From NCBI RefSeq assembly GCF_040409815.1, contig NZ_CP099959.1, positions 620,001-684,000 on the forward strand: DNA of 64,000 nt, written 5' to 3'. Each line of letters begins with the position of its first letter. Within the stretch, counting starts at the first letter, position 1. The position numbers and the translations under genes are program-made. The notes beneath the pieces were generated by a model. That model did not search any database. It was given only the letters and a program-made list of their open reading frames with translations, and was not told where the DNA came from. The DNA comes from Polynucleobacter sp. UK-FUSCHL-C3 (GTDB taxonomy: Bacteria; Pseudomonadota; Gammaproteobacteria; Burkholderiales; Burkholderiaceae). Positions 1 through 8,671 of the stretch are shown one piece after another.

Positions 1-695
1 TGGGCTAGATTCTCAATACGGAGTTGCAGGTGTTGCTTGACCATAGGGTCAATAACTGCCTGCGCAAGCTCAATCTCTTGATCGGTGATGGCTATTTTGC
101 TAAAGGGCCTTTCTTCTTCGTTTGCAAAAGCTGCATACACGAGCGAAATAAAGTTTTTAGCAATATGAATATGCGGGTTGTAATGCACTTTACGGGTTAG
201 CATCGTGCCACGCCATAAACCTTCCCCATGAAAAATATCATAGCCAACACGCCTTCTCGCACCACACAGACCAGTCAGAAGTGCTGTGAAACGAGAGAAC
301 AGTTCTAGATCAATCACTGTATCAATCCGATAAAAACGTGCCTTCACTAAGAAGCGCAGAGTATCGAAAGCTAACTTCCACAAGCTAGAGGAATCAATTG
401 TAAAAATATGGTTGGGATGAACGGTATTTAACAAACCAAGACTGGCAGCATTGCTCTTGAATATAAGGAAGTAGATCTCGGCACCATTCGCTTGGGCTTT
501 GCGCATAGCTGGATCCACCAAGATGGCGCTCCCCATTTCGGAGAGCTCAATAAAGAGAAGCTTTTTAGGATCGCCCGACCGTGTAAATGGCCTAGAAAGG
601 ATATCCAGTAAGGCAACAATGGGGCTAGCAATCGCACAAAGTGGCACCCCTACCCAGTGATCAATGGTCCGCATTGCATTGACGCTAATTGCCAT
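1..695 (-). CDS. Glycosyltransferase family 9 (heptosyltransferase-like), 3' end cut by window edge
   Basis: The frame is open for 231 codons from an ATG whose first base is 695 to the left edge, so the C-terminus is missing. The start of the protein (MAISVNAMRTIDHWVGVPLC) and the later stretch ending in RKAQANGAEIYF fit GT9 ADP-heptose/LPS sugar transferases with a Rossmann-like N-domain. I assign the family from overall look, not from a catalytic motif, which would lie in the missing half. It precedes a flippase-like gene and an ArnT-like gene on the same strand, so a role in lipopolysaccharide or exopolysaccharide assembly at the inner membrane is likely. The acceptor and donor cannot be told. 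Confidence 0.7.
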   Translation of the reverse strand, partial: MAISVNAMRTIDHWVGVPLCAIASPIVALLDILSRPFTRSGDPKKLLFIELSEMGSAILVDPAMRKAQANGAEIYFLIFKSNAASLGLLNTVHPNHIFTIDSSSLWKLAFDTLRFLVKARFYRIDTVIDLELFSRFTALLTGLCGARRRVGYDIFHGEGLWRGTMLTRKVHYNPHIHIAKNFISLVYAAFANEEERPFSKIAITDQEIELAQAVIDPMVKQHLQLRIENLA

Positions 696-744
696 TCTGC
701 TTTTATCCTTTATGTCCTAGGCTATATTTTATGCCCACGACCGT

Positions 745-1758
745 CTAACTACGCTTTAGTAATTTGTAGGCGCCTGGCAAGACGCACAATAAAGTAATTG
801 CGCCATAGCTAATGGATCCCAAAACAGTTAGGGAGGGATTAACTCCCCAGAGGGCCAAGACGGAGGCTAGGGTGGCTTCACGTAAGCCCCAACCCGAGAT
901 ACTAATTGGTAACATGAGTAAAAGACTCAAGGCGGGTAAACCAATCATCAGGGCCTCAGTCGGTACCTCAGCACCATAGGCTTTGAGACAAAAACCTAAA
1001 GCCAAAATATTGAAGCAATGAATGGATACCGCAAATATCCCTTGAGCAATATTGGTGGGCCAGGCAAACGCCAGACGGATTCCGGGAAGAGCATGATGCA
1101 AATCAAAGCGCGCTAAGAGTTTTTCAATCCAGATCAGTAGCGGTTTATAGCTCAGAGCAAAAGCAAGTGCGCACCCAGCACCCAACATCACTAGCAGAAT
1201 CAAGTAACCCAATTCAGTGCCCCAGGTGCCTAGCGTGGCGCCGCCAATCACTAGACCAATGCCGCCTAAGATATTGTTACCCATAAGACCCACGACTCGA
1301 TCTAACAGGGTCATGGAAAAACCTAAACGTAATTTAGGGCTTTGCTGCTTAAGATCATCCGCATGACTGAGTTCTTCAGCCAGTTCTTTTTCTTGGCTAA
1401 GTTGCCCGCTCCGAGTTAAGTGAGTACCGGCAATAGCGCGGTAGCTATCGCCACCCAGCGTGCTGGGCAGACCCTGATTAATTAAACCTCCCGAGAAATA
1501 TAAAGCCACATACCCAAGCAAGCTTCCCTGAAAGCCTGCTCGTTGCATAAATAAACCCCAGCGTAGACCGCCACAGATAAAGGCAGCAGTAATACAAAGA
1601 CCACCCGCAACGAGCCACTGGGCTTGTAATTGCAGTTCGGACTCAAACAGGGCTTTCCAATCGATACCGCTAGTGGCTTTCCATAACAACGCAATCGATA
1701 GAACAATCCGAATGGTGGGCCAGCTGCGCTTTAGTATTACTTTCCATTGAGAGCTCAT
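745..1758 (-). CDS. Lysylphosphatidylglycerol synthase TM-domain (flippase-like) membrane protein
   Basis: This 337-residue polytopic membrane protein has about eight hydrophobic segments and the family-typical stretches GGLINQGLPSTLGGDSYRA and LPISISGWGLREA near its C-terminal part. It belongs to the LPG_synthase_TM / UPF0104 family, some members of which act as lipid or lipid-linked sugar flippases; no catalytic domain is attached. A longer frame reaches back to 1815, but I chose the ATG at 1758 because it overlaps the stop of the upstream GT39 gene in an ATGA arrangement, which implies translational coupling. Neighbours suggest envelope glycan modification. Function is inferred from family and context only. 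Confidence 0.8.
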   Translation of the reverse strand: MSSQWKVILKRSWPTIRIVLSIALLWKATSGIDWKALFESELQLQAQWLVAGGLCITAAFICGGLRWGLFMQRAGFQGSLLGYVALYFSGGLINQGLPSTLGGDSYRAIAGTHLTRSGQLSQEKELAEELSHADDLKQQSPKLRLGFSMTLLDRVVGLMGNNILGGIGLVIGGATLGTWGTELGYLILLVMLGAGCALAFALSYKPLLIWIEKLLARFDLHHALPGIRLAFAWPTNIAQGIFAVSIHCFNILALGFCLKAYGAEVPTEALMIGLPALSLLLMLPISISGWGLREATLASVLALWGVNPSLTVLGSISYGAITLLCVLPGAYKLLKRS

Positions 1759-3290
1759 GGACGTAAGGATAATGCCTCGCGCTCTGGTTTTGACTTTCCA
1801 CCCCAGCCTTGACAATAACTAAGTTCAAATTGGCTTAAGGCTTGACCTAAATGGGCTATCCGTAAGCGATCTAGGGGGCGACAGGTTCTAAATTGCCCTT
1901 CACCCACCGGAGCCTTAAATGACATCTCAGACCAGTTCAGTAAGATGACATTTGATCCCTCGGGAAGCTTACCAAACCACAAATCAAACTGATCCTGACG
2001 ATCATCCAACACAAAAATAGGTGTTGGCTTGGCGTACCATGCCACCCGACTAGCCAATGTCCAATTTTGAACTGCAATGCCGCTCGCCTTCAATTCATTG
2101 ACCAAGAGATTGGCGCGCGTGGACGCAGAACGCCAGCCGTATAAATCGGCCAAGGGATTTGTCTTGAACTGACTCGCAATCGGATAGCCTGCGGTCATAA
2201 CCAATGTCAGTCCGCTAATCACTAGAGTACCTTGGACCGCCAGAATAAGAGAGATCAACCAGCGTTTACCGCTTTGCCACCATTGCGCAAGACCCAGCCC
2301 CGCAATGGGTGCTAAACAAAACCACGCAGGGGTGGTCCAGTGCGGCAAGCCTCCACCCCCGGACAAAATAGCGAAGACACTAAATGGCAAAACAAAGAAC
2401 ACTAGCAAGATACTCACAAATGGGCGCACAGAAAAACCGATCGCCCGTGAATACAACCATAATCCGAGGAGAGGCAAAAAGCCAAAGACCATTACCTGTG
2501 CCCCGACGAATGCAGCAACACGTCGCCATAGCCAAGTGCCACCACTGCCATGATCGATCTGATATTTAAATGAGATCCAATCATGTTGGGCATTCCAAAG
2601 CAATACGGGGCTAATGAGAAGAAGTGCGATTGCAATGGCACTATAAAAACCTGCCTGCTTTAGAAAGGTAAAGCGGGGAATGCTGATACAGGCGATAGCG
2701 AAGGCAAGCACAAACAGAATGGCAGTGTACTTACTAAGACCTGCTAAACCAAACAATAAACCTAAGATAATCCATTGATAAAAACGTAGTTGCCCATCTT
2801 GTTTAAGCCATTGCAATGCCATCCAGAGGACACCAAGGCTTAGCGGTGTTAATAAAGAATCAGGCACCAAGCCGACGGCAAGAACATGGGGCAAGGGTGC
2901 AAACACAATGATGGCTACTGCAGCAAGACCTGCAAAAGATGGATTGTTGTGATCAACCCTTTTTATAAACAGTGAACGATTGGAGCAATACGTATTGAGT
3001 TGATCTGCGATTTGGTAAACCAATAGACAGGAGATCATCCATAACGTAATTGGTATTAGGCGCAAAATGCCATCGGGCGCATTAATGGCAACCAAGGGCC
3101 ATTGGATCCAGCCTACTAAGGGAGGGTGATCAAAATAACTCCAGGCTAGGTGATTGGCGTAGAGGGCGTAGTGAGCCTCGTCCACTGACAGCTCCGTAGT
3201 AAACCCCAATACCAAATGAATGGCGGTACCCAGCAACACCAAGATAAGAGACCAAGTAAAGGGAGACTGCTTGGATACTGGGGATGACAT
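1755..3290 (-). CDS. GT39 family (ArnT-like) membrane glycosyltransferase
   Basis: A 511-residue integral membrane protein with an N-terminal signal-anchor and roughly ten further hydrophobic segments. The first periplasmic loop carries ELSVDEAHYALYA, the acidic motif of ArnT/PMT-type enzymes that use undecaprenyl-phosphate-linked sugars, followed by YFDHPPLVGW, another conserved family stretch. It probably transfers a sugar from a polyprenyl carrier to lipid A or another envelope acceptor on the periplasmic face. It is coupled by a 4-base overlap to the downstream flippase-like gene, and a GT9 gene follows. Whether the sugar is aminoarabinose cannot be inferred; no arn biosynthesis genes are present here. 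Confidence 0.85.
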   Translation of the reverse strand: MSSPVSKQSPFTWSLILVLLGTAIHLVLGFTTELSVDEAHYALYANHLAWSYFDHPPLVGWIQWPLVAINAPDGILRLIPITLWMISCLLVYQIADQLNTYCSNRSLFIKRVDHNNPSFAGLAAVAIIVFAPLPHVLAVGLVPDSLLTPLSLGVLWMALQWLKQDGQLRFYQWIILGLLFGLAGLSKYTAILFVLAFAIACISIPRFTFLKQAGFYSAIAIALLLISPVLLWNAQHDWISFKYQIDHGSGGTWLWRRVAAFVGAQVMVFGFLPLLGLWLYSRAIGFSVRPFVSILLVFFVLPFSVFAILSGGGGLPHWTTPAWFCLAPIAGLGLAQWWQSGKRWLISLILAVQGTLVISGLTLVMTAGYPIASQFKTNPLADLYGWRSASTRANLLVNELKASGIAVQNWTLASRVAWYAKPTPIFVLDDRQDQFDLWFGKLPEGSNVILLNWSEMSFKAPVGEGQFRTCRPLDRLRIAHLGQALSQFELSYCQGWGGKSKPEREALSLRP

Positions 3291-3305
3291 GAACAGAGAG
3301 TCGCC

Positions 3306-4193
3306 TTAGACTTCGTTGGCGCGATAGAGTTGATAAAGGGCATGGTAGCCATCTCGGCTCATTCCCTTATCAAGCATCAATTGGTATAAGCGCTTCGCTT
3401 GTGCCAACCCCGGTAGCTTTAATCCCATTTCTTCAGCAGAATCAATTGCAAGACCAATATCTTTCACAAAATGCTCTGCCATAAAGCCTGGTGCAAAGTC
3501 TCCCTTGATCATGCGGGGACCTTGAACATTAAGCTGTGTGCCGCCAGCAGCACCGCTGCCAATTACTTTTAATACCGCAGTGGCATCCAAGCCCGACTTT
3601 TGGGCATACCGAATGCCTTCACATACCCCCATGATGGTGGAAGCAATCACAATTTGATTACAAAGTTTGGCATGCTGCCCGGAGCCTGCTGGGCCAAGAA
3701 GAGCAATGTTATTGCCCATACATTCCAAAATAGGGAAGACCTGTTTAAATGCATCTGCATCGCCGCCCACCATAATCGATAGTCGTGCATCGCGCGCACC
3801 GATATCACCACCCGATACTGGCGCATCAAGTACAGCTATTTTTTTTGAAAGAGCATCTTTAGCAATACGAGCCGCCAAACTTGGACTAGAGGTGGTCATG
3901 TCGATTGCAATCGATCCTGCTTTGGCTCCAGCCAAAATACCATCGACACCTAGATATACCTCTTCTACATCTTTAGGGTAGCCAATGATGGTGATAATGA
4001 TGTCGGCGTGTGTCGCAAGCTCTTTGGGAGAGTGATGCCAGATGGCGCCTTGCTCGATGAGTGAGGCTGTTTTCTCTTTTGAGCGATTGAATACATGCAA
4101 GGGATATCCCGCTTTGATGATATGGAGAGCCATGCTCTTACCCATAATGCCGGTACCAATAAAGCCAATGGTAGGAAGTGTTTTTGTATTCAT
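3306..4193 (-). CDS. 2-hydroxy-3-oxopropionate (tartronate semialdehyde) reductase-like, 3-HIBADH family
   Basis: The 295-residue protein has the Rossmann motif GFIGTGIMGKSMA at residues 10-22 and the family signature DAPVSGGDIGARD around residue 125; a GSGAAGGTQL segment and the catalytic-type Lys in GQHAKLCNQ follow. It belongs to the beta-hydroxyacid dehydrogenases and most resembles GarR/GlxR, which reduces tartronate semialdehyde to glycerate with NAD(P)H in glyoxylate assimilation; 3-hydroxyisobutyrate dehydrogenase is the main alternative. The start ATG at 4193 gives the usual family length. The window also encodes two glyoxylate-type aminotransferases, which supports a C2/C3 acid role, but glyoxylate carboligase is not nearby. 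Confidence 0.8.
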   Translation of the reverse strand: MNTKTLPTIGFIGTGIMGKSMALHIIKAGYPLHVFNRSKEKTASLIEQGAIWHHSPKELATHADIIITIIGYPKDVEEVYLGVDGILAGAKAGSIAIDMTTSSPSLAARIAKDALSKKIAVLDAPVSGGDIGARDARLSIMVGGDADAFKQVFPILECMGNNIALLGPAGSGQHAKLCNQIVIASTIMGVCEGIRYAQKSGLDATAVLKVIGSGAAGGTQLNVQGPRMIKGDFAPGFMAEHFVKDIGLAIDSAEEMGLKLPGLAQAKRLYQLMLDKGMSRDGYHALYQLYRANEV

Positions 4194-4202
4194 CGTTCTA
4201 TT

Positions 4203-5378
4203 TTAGAGGGGCTGAGCCTTACCTTGTTTGCGTTGAATCCCAAGCCAAATCAAGGCCAGCACAATAACACTCATCGGGATGATGGAGCCTAAATTAAGCA
4301 AGGTCCAGCCTTGTGTCGTTACTAAGACACCAGAGCTTAAGGCGGAGAGGGCAGTTGCCAAAAATACAAAGAAATTAATTGCACCTTGCGCTTTGTCACG
4401 TTCAGCAGGTCGATAAGATTCGAGCGCCAAAGCAGTGCTGCTAGTGAACAAAAAGTTCCAACCCACACCCAAAAGAAAGAGCGCAATCAAAAAATGTGTA
4501 AAGCTCACACCAGAGAGAGCAATCATGACGCAGATGAGATTAAGGGCAGCACCAATTCGTAGGACCCACATGACCCCAATGCGTTTGATCAGGGTGCCCG
4601 TAAAAAATCCGGGGGCAAACATACCAATCACATGCCACTCCAATACCCACACCGTCTTATCAAAACTAAAGCCACACACTTCCATAGCTAGTGGGGTGGC
4701 TGCCATGAGTAAATTCATCACGCCATACGCTAATGCAGCAGTTAGGGTGCACACAATAAAGAGCGGTTGGCGCATGATCTCGGACAGAGGCCGACTTTCA
4801 CTCGAATTCTGAGCCAACACTTTTTCTTGAAATTGAATTTGAGTAATCACCCATAGAGCAATCACAGAGACTCCTGCTAACGTAATGTATGCCCCCGCAA
4901 AGGGTTGCATAAACCAATCGCGAGTCCAGTTGGCCAGATTAGGACCCAAGACTGCACCGAGGATGCCGCCCGCTAGCACCCACGAGATTGCTTTCTCTTT
5001 TGCCGTTTTATCAGCTAGCTCTGCCGCTGCAAAGCGATAGAGTTGGGCGTTAGCGTTATAAAACCCTGCAATAACCGTTCCTAAATTAAGAAGCCAAAAG
5101 TGTTTCTCAAGGGTCGCATAAGCGCACAGTAAGGATGCAAAGAACGCAACGATGAGTGCAATCTGAAACGAGCGCTGACGACCCAGTTGCTTTTGAATTC
5201 TGGCCACGATGGTGGTTGCCAAAGCACTACCTACTACATAGCCCATCACTGGCAAGGTGGCCATCCAAGAGGCTGGCGCTAGCGCAAAACCCACTAGACC
5301 ATTAATGGCAATAAAAGTGACATTATTCGTTAAATAAAGACCTTGGGCTAAGGTCAAAAACCACAAGTTTTTATTCAT
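4203..5378 (-). CDS. MFS transporter
   Basis: The protein has about twelve hydrophobic segments over 391 residues, with the basic loop after TM2-TM3 (RIQKQLGRQRSF) that marks the major facilitator superfamily. The frame can be extended to 5552, but the extra 58 residues are hydrophilic and overlap the divergent lipoprotein gene, so I chose the internal ATG at 5378, which begins directly before the first membrane segment (NLWFLTLAQGLYLTN). The stop lies 9 bases from the upstream reductase gene start on the same strand. The substrate is unknown; drug efflux or organic acid transport are both possible. Confidence 0.8.
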   Translation of the reverse strand: MNKNLWFLTLAQGLYLTNNVTFIAINGLVGFALAPASWMATLPVMGYVVGSALATTIVARIQKQLGRQRSFQIALIVAFFASLLCAYATLEKHFWLLNLGTVIAGFYNANAQLYRFAAAELADKTAKEKAISWVLAGGILGAVLGPNLANWTRDWFMQPFAGAYITLAGVSVIALWVITQIQFQEKVLAQNSSESRPLSEIMRQPLFIVCTLTAALAYGVMNLLMAATPLAMEVCGFSFDKTVWVLEWHVIGMFAPGFFTGTLIKRIGVMWVLRIGAALNLICVMIALSGVSFTHFLIALFLLGVGWNFLFTSSTALALESYRPAERDKAQGAINFFVFLATALSALSSGVLVTTQGWTLLNLGSIIPMSVIVLALIWLGIQRKQGKAQPL

Positions 5379-5417
5379 ATGCAAGACAGGCAAAGCTCTA
5401 CGATAATGCATCAACTT

Positions 5418-6203
5418 ATGCGCCGATATTTCAATCTCATTCTGATGGGGGCTGTAATTACTGGTCTTGTGGCCTGCGCTAGCTATTCCGAGCATGAGGA
5501 TCACGCGGAGGTCAAAAAGCTTGATCCACTTGTTCCGCGCGAAGAGCCACAAAAGTTCTCAGTACAAGAGGATGGTCGTCTACCCAAAGGGTGGAGTTTT
5601 TATCGAGTCACACCCAATAAAAAGAACACGGCTTATCGTCTGCAGCAATATCAAGGTCGCACAGTCCTAAAAGCTGAATCCAATCAATCTGCTTCCGGAT
5701 TGGCAGTCAAACTGAATCCACGTCCATCTCAGCACTTATGGCTCAAATGGGAATGGAAGGCACTATCACACCTTGATCAAGCAGATAACCTTGATAAATA
5801 TGCCGACGATGCGCCACTTCGTCTGATGGTCGCGTTTGATGGTGATCGCTCGAAACTATCACTGAAAGACAGAATGGTTGCCGAGATGGCGCAACTTCTG
5901 AGTGGCCAAGAAATGCCTTATGCCACCTTAATGTATGTTTGGTCCCCCAAAGGGCAGTTGGAGCAAATCAATAACAATCCTTACACCGAGCGCGTCAAGC
6001 TGATCGCTGTTGATGCTGGTAAAGAGAACCTAGGTCAATGGCGCATGCATCAACGCGATCTCACTGCCGATTACATCAAGGCCTATGGCTACGCACCTGG
6101 CAACTTAATCGGGATTGCTTTGATGACTGACACCGATGCCACGAAATCACAGACCAAGGCGTATTACGGTGATATTGAACTCCTATACAGAAAATACCGC
6201 TAA
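5418..6203 (+). CDS. DUF3047 lipoprotein
   Basis: The product is a DUF3047 family protein of about 261 residues, made with a lipoprotein signal: a short positive N-terminus, a hydrophobic core and a lipobox ending GLVAC, giving Cys20 from the ATG at 5418. Two other in-frame ATGs at 5379 and 5406 exist, but none has a convincing Shine-Dalgarno sequence; I favour the start closest to the signal peptide. The mature domain starts with a GWSFYRV-type stretch and has LWLKWEWKAL and GIALMTDTDAT, conserved in the family. It is predicted to be membrane-anchored in the periplasm. The biochemical function of DUF3047 is not known to me. Confidence 0.8.
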   Translation: MRRYFNLILMGAVITGLVACASYSEHEDHAEVKKLDPLVPREEPQKFSVQEDGRLPKGWSFYRVTPNKKNTAYRLQQYQGRTVLKAESNQSASGLAVKLNPRPSQHLWLKWEWKALSHLDQADNLDKYADDAPLRLMVAFDGDRSKLSLKDRMVAEMAQLLSGQEMPYATLMYVWSPKGQLEQINNNPYTERVKLIAVDAGKENLGQWRMHQRDLTADYIKAYGYAPGNLIGIALMTDTDATKSQTKAYYGDIELLYRKYR

Positions 6204-6238
6204 TTAGTTCAGTCAAACAAGATCTTTCTGTGGGACTT

Positions 6239-6268
6239 TTGGAAAAATTAGGCCAATCCAGTTATGAT
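6239..6268 (+). promoter_or_regulatory. Candidate sigma-70 promoter for apbC
   Basis: TTGGAA (6239-6244) and TATGAT (6263-6268) are separated by 18 bases and lie about 45 bases ahead of the apbC start. The -10 element matches 5 of 6 consensus positions and the -35 element 4 of 6. It is the best pair in the gap between the DUF3047 gene and apbC, but this is by eye only. Confidence 0.4.
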
Positions 6269-6314
6269 AGTTGGTTAACCCCCATATATCGTAAGGCTTA
6301 TTGAGGAGACAGAA

Positions 6315-7403
6315 TTGTCGGTCAGTATTGAATCAGTGCAACAGGCACTTAAGTCTGTAAAAGATCCTAACACCCAGATTGACTTTGTCAGTGCTAAGTC
6401 AGCACGCAACATCAAAGTAAACGATGGGGATGTATCGATGGATATCGTCTTAGGCTATCCCGCTAAGAGCCAGATCGATCTCATCCGTAAATTAGTGGTC
6501 ACGGCAATCCGTGAGTTACCCGGCGTGAAGAACGTGAGCGTCGCCATTACGACCGACATCGTAGCCCACTCGGTGCAGCGTGGCGTCAAACTATTACCGG
6601 GCGTCAAAAATATTATTGCAGTTGCCAGTGGCAAGGGTGGCGTTGGTAAGTCAACCACAGCAGTCAATCTTGCATTAGCTCTCGCTGCCGAGGGTGCGCA
6701 AGTCGGTATTTTGGATGCGGATATTTATGGTCCAAGCCAACCCATGATGCTTGGTATTACGGGGCGCCCAGAATCATTGGCTGAGAACACTATTGAGCCA
6801 ATGGAAGGTCATGGCATACAAGCCAGCTCGATTGGTTTCTTGATTGAGGCAGACAACCCCATGGTATGGCGTGGCCCAATGGTGACCTCTGCCCTAGAGC
6901 AATTGCTGCGGCAAACACGTTGGCGCGATCTGGATTACCTGATTGTGGATATGCCCCCTGGGACGGGTGATATTCAATTAACCTTGTCACAAAAAGTTCC
7001 GGTGACTGGGTCTGTGATTGTGACTACCCCGCAAGATATCGCACTGCTGGATGCGCGCAAAGGTCTCAAAATGTTCGAGAAGGTTGGCATTCCCATCATC
7101 GGCATTATTGAGAATATGAGCACCTATGTTTGTCCCAAATGTAGTCATGAAGAACATATTTTTGGTGAGGGCGGTGGCAAGAAAATGTGCCAAGACTATG
7201 GCGTTGACTTCTTGGGCGCACTGCCATTGAACTTATCCATTCGGGAGCAGGCAGACTCTGGAAGACCTACTGTTGTTGCGGACCCCGATGGTGCGATTAG
7301 CGCAATTTACAAAGGGATTGCACGACAAGTAGCGATTCGGGTTGCGAACCTGACCAAAGATATGAGCAGTAAGTTCCCCAGTATCGTTGTGCAAAAGACT
7401 TAG
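6315..7403 (+). CDS. apbC: Iron-sulfur cluster carrier protein ApbC (Mrp/Nbp35 family P-loop NTPase)
   Basis: A 362-residue Mrp-type protein: an N-terminal MIP18-like domain (residues 1-90), then the deviant Walker A motif GKGGVGKST at 106-114, and a C-terminal CPKC pair at about 273-276 that binds the bridging 4Fe-4S cluster. It loads Fe-S clusters onto apo-proteins in the cytoplasm. The start codon is TTG: a strong GAGGAGA at 6303-6309 sits 5 bases upstream and no ATG precedes the conserved N-domain. The gene lies directly ahead of the formate dehydrogenase accessory genes, 15 bases from the next start, so supply of clusters to that many-cluster enzyme is plausible, though ApbC is also general housekeeping. 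Confidence 0.95.
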   Translation: MSVSIESVQQALKSVKDPNTQIDFVSAKSARNIKVNDGDVSMDIVLGYPAKSQIDLIRKLVVTAIRELPGVKNVSVAITTDIVAHSVQRGVKLLPGVKNIIAVASGKGGVGKSTTAVNLALALAAEGAQVGILDADIYGPSQPMMLGITGRPESLAENTIEPMEGHGIQASSIGFLIEADNPMVWRGPMVTSALEQLLRQTRWRDLDYLIVDMPPGTGDIQLTLSQKVPVTGSVIVTTPQDIALLDARKGLKMFEKVGIPIIGIIENMSTYVCPKCSHEEHIFGEGGGKKMCQDYGVDFLGALPLNLSIREQADSGRPTVVADPDGAISAIYKGIARQVAIRVANLTKDMSSKFPSIVVQKT

Positions 7404-7418
7404 TAATAGAAGCTCATC

Positions 7419-7982
7419 ATGCGTTTTGCCATCATTATTCGCAAACAGAAGATTGATAATCCATGGCAGAACTATCGTTGGAAACCCATTGAGGTCATTC
7501 CTGATATCGGTCAGTTTGGTAAAAGTCTAGAGCTTGCCGGCACGGAGCAAAACCGTAAAGTGGTAGGCCGCTTTCTGGAGCGAGATGATGAGGGCGAATC
7601 CTGGTTGTTTGCAGGTTTTGATTATCATTTCTTCGCCGATGAGGCAGAGGGCTATTTTCTAAATATCACTGCACCCGAGCCTTGTTGGTTTGTCATGTGG
7701 CGTCTGGAAGTGGATTATCAAGACTACTTGGAACCAAATTCAATGGCATCTGTGATTAATGAAGATGGTGCAGGCATTGCAGTACCACATCGTTTGATGC
7801 TGAGTTATAACGAGGCATCTCGTTTAATTGATGGTGGCGAGTCGGTCGATACGGCACCATTGCAAGCAGAGATGAAATCATACTTAGCGGAATATGTCAC
7901 AGCAAACTACAAACCTGAACCCAAGAAACGTGCCCGGCCCGCTTCATTCAAAGGTGCAAACCGTCCTGCAGAGCCCCAATGA
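7419..7982 (+). CDS. DUF3305 protein, formate dehydrogenase-associated
   Basis: A 187-residue soluble protein with no signal peptide. Its first 140 residues (from MRFAIIIRKQKIDNPWQNYR onward) fit DUF3305, and the tail after about residue 165 is basic and low in complexity (KKRARPASFKG). DUF3305 genes recur next to DUF3306 and formate dehydrogenase genes in proteobacteria. The stop overlaps the start of the DUF3306 gene by 4 bases (ATGA), indicating coupled translation. An accessory role in maturation of the dehydrogenase is the usual guess; the molecular activity is unknown. Confidence 0.85.
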   Translation: MRFAIIIRKQKIDNPWQNYRWKPIEVIPDIGQFGKSLELAGTEQNRKVVGRFLERDDEGESWLFAGFDYHFFADEAEGYFLNITAPEPCWFVMWRLEVDYQDYLEPNSMASVINEDGAGIAVPHRLMLSYNEASRLIDGGESVDTAPLQAEMKSYLAEYVTANYKPEPKKRARPASFKGANRPAEPQ

Positions 7983-8644
7983 CCCAATCTAATTTCTTAA
8001 ATCGGTGGGCGCGCAAGAAGGCGGGAGTCACAGAGGAGTCCGTTAAGGATGGGTCGCAGCAGACTGCCCCCGGTCTTGTTGATAAGGCCTTGCAGCCAGA
8101 CCCCGCATTAACTCCTGCACCCGATGATTTAACGAAACCATCAGAGACACCGCAAGCACTCACATTAGAAGATGTTGAAAAGATTGATGTGAAAGCTGCT
8201 GATTTCTCAGCTTTTATGCGAGCAGATGTGGACCCAGTAGTTCAGCAGGCCGCTATGAAAAAAATGTTTAGTGACCCGCACTTTAATGTGATGGATGGCC
8301 TTGATATTTATATTGACGACTACACCAAGCCCGATCCCATTCCGATGGAAATGCTCAAGCGTATGGCTCAATCCGATATGTTGGGTATTTTTAAGACCAC
8401 CGATGAGCTGTATCCCGAGTTTAAGGATGCCAAAAAGGATTCTGATACGGAAGGGAATGCGCAGTTCGAGACAGATAGCAAAGAGGCCTTAGCAGAGCCC
8501 TCGCCCAATGACAATGTGACTGTTAATCCAAACCCTCGCCACGCTCACCGGCGGATCGATATAGAATCTAGCGATTCTGACCCAAACGAAATCCAAAACC
8601 AGCAAACTGGAGAGAGACAAATTAAGCCTGATTCCAGTACCTAG
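7979..8644 (+). CDS. DUF3306 protein, formate dehydrogenase-associated
   Basis: The 221-residue product opens with SNFLNRWARKKAGV, the conserved DUF3306 N-terminus, and has a middle block VDPVVQQAAMKKMFSDPHFN followed by DGLDIYIDDYTKPDPIP, also typical of the family. The C-terminal third is acidic and Asn/Asp/Ser rich, and probably disordered. No signal peptide or membrane segment is visible. It is translationally coupled to the DUF3305 gene and followed 27 bases later by the polyferredoxin gene. Family members sit almost always in formate dehydrogenase loci, so it is probably an assembly factor; its mechanism is unknown. Confidence 0.85.
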   Translation: MTQSNFLNRWARKKAGVTEESVKDGSQQTAPGLVDKALQPDPALTPAPDDLTKPSETPQALTLEDVEKIDVKAADFSAFMRADVDPVVQQAAMKKMFSDPHFNVMDGLDIYIDDYTKPDPIPMEMLKRMAQSDMLGIFKTTDELYPEFKDAKKDSDTEGNAQFETDSKEALAEPSPNDNVTVNPNPRHAHRRIDIESSDSDPNEIQNQQTGERQIKPDSST

Positions 8645-8671
8645 TACTGAAATCCTTAGTTTTCTGATTGA

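Noticed and set aside
2305..2569. Plus-strand frames of 61-82 codons within the GT39 gene
   Set aside because: They are antisense to a well-supported membrane enzyme and have basic, low-complexity products unlike any family.
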